Position numbers and translations under genes: made by a program
Assembly (NCBI GenBank): GCA_019310745.1
Contig: JAFDDS010000076.1
Location: forward strand, 1-5,097
Direction: 5' to 3'
DNA length: 5,097 bases
Source: Deltaproteobacteria bacterium
GTDB lineage: Bacteria; Desulfobacterota; DSM-4660; Desulfatiglandales; B25-G16
Notes under the pieces: generated by a model
What the model was told of the DNA's origin: nothing
The model's input: the letters and a program-made list of their open reading frames with translations, nothing else
Database searches by the model: none
Shown: positions 4,916 through 5,097 of the stretch, piece by piece
Numbering within the stretch: the first letter of the stretch is position 1
Layout of the letters: each line of letters begins with the position of its first letter

Positions 4916-5097
4916 TTAAAAGTTGTTATTGAGGTATTCCGGCCTGCCGTCATCACTGTCGTAGATTGTCTTATCTTCTTCTACCTCAGCATCAATCCTG
5001 ACTCGCTCGATATGCTCGGCTCTTTTTGTATTACTGTCAATCGTCGCCAAAATTGCACTGATTTTCACATCACCAGTCGCTATTTCAAACGGAAACG
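4916..5097 (-). CDS. C-terminal end of an unknown protein entering from the right edge
   Basis: A minus-strand frame is open from the right edge to TAA at 4916-4918, giving 59 residues of a C-terminus. It reads like a real soluble protein: a mixed segment with FEIATGDVKISAILATIDSN, then a charged helix-like stretch (TKRAEHIERVRIDAEVEEDK), then an acidic tail ending YDSDDGRPEYLNNNF. No family is recognised. Its start lies outside the window. The opposite frame is also open here, but its translation is cysteine- and phenylalanine-rich and less protein-like, so I prefer this strand. If real, it is transcribed in the same direction as the restriction-like operon but is separated from it by about 1.2 kb of repeats. 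Co-transcription is therefore unlikely. Confidence 0.55.
   Translation of the reverse strand, partial: FPFEIATGDVKISAILATIDSNTKRAEHIERVRIDAEVEEDKTIYDSDDGRPEYLNNNF

Overview
The window holds a leftward (minus-strand) four-gene operon followed upstream by about 1.2 kb of repeat-rich DNA. Read in order of transcription, the operon is: a ParB-like protein (2613-3719), a protein of unknown family with a possible PD-(D/E)XK nuclease core (1684-2613), a DNA cytosine-5 methyltransferase (389-1654), and a Vsr mismatch endonuclease whose 3' end lies beyond the left edge (1-350). The genes are tightly packed: a one-base TGATG overlap, then gaps of 29 and 38 bases. Two candidate promoters face into the operon, at 3854-3881 and 3774-3802, and an 18-bp near-palindrome lies just before the first gene.

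The pairing of a C5 methyltransferase with Vsr is typical of restriction-modification loci. Vsr repairs the T:G mismatches left when 5-methylcytosine deaminates. That makes the 309-residue protein the best candidate for the restriction nuclease. The ParB-like protein would be a partner, DNA-binding or regulatory subunit. I do not recognise this four-gene set as a named system, so it is the main item of interest.

The right part (3720-4915) has no gene I can support. It contains an A-rich stretch, a strong-looking rightward promoter (4011-4039), several short hairpins, a 180-nt nested imperfect palindrome (4128-4307), a 37-bp-period GC-rich tandem repeat (4457-4523), tandem 11-mers of the form CAAACCCAATT, and a dispersed GGAGTTTACCC repeat. 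A leftward gene that enters from the right edge probably ends at 4916.

Organism: a bacterium of moderate to low GC. From memory, CAAACCCAATT-type repeats (translated as KTNPIQTQF-like peptides) are common in Planctomycetota, especially Phycisphaerae assemblies. I therefore lean that way, but this is recollection and not proof.
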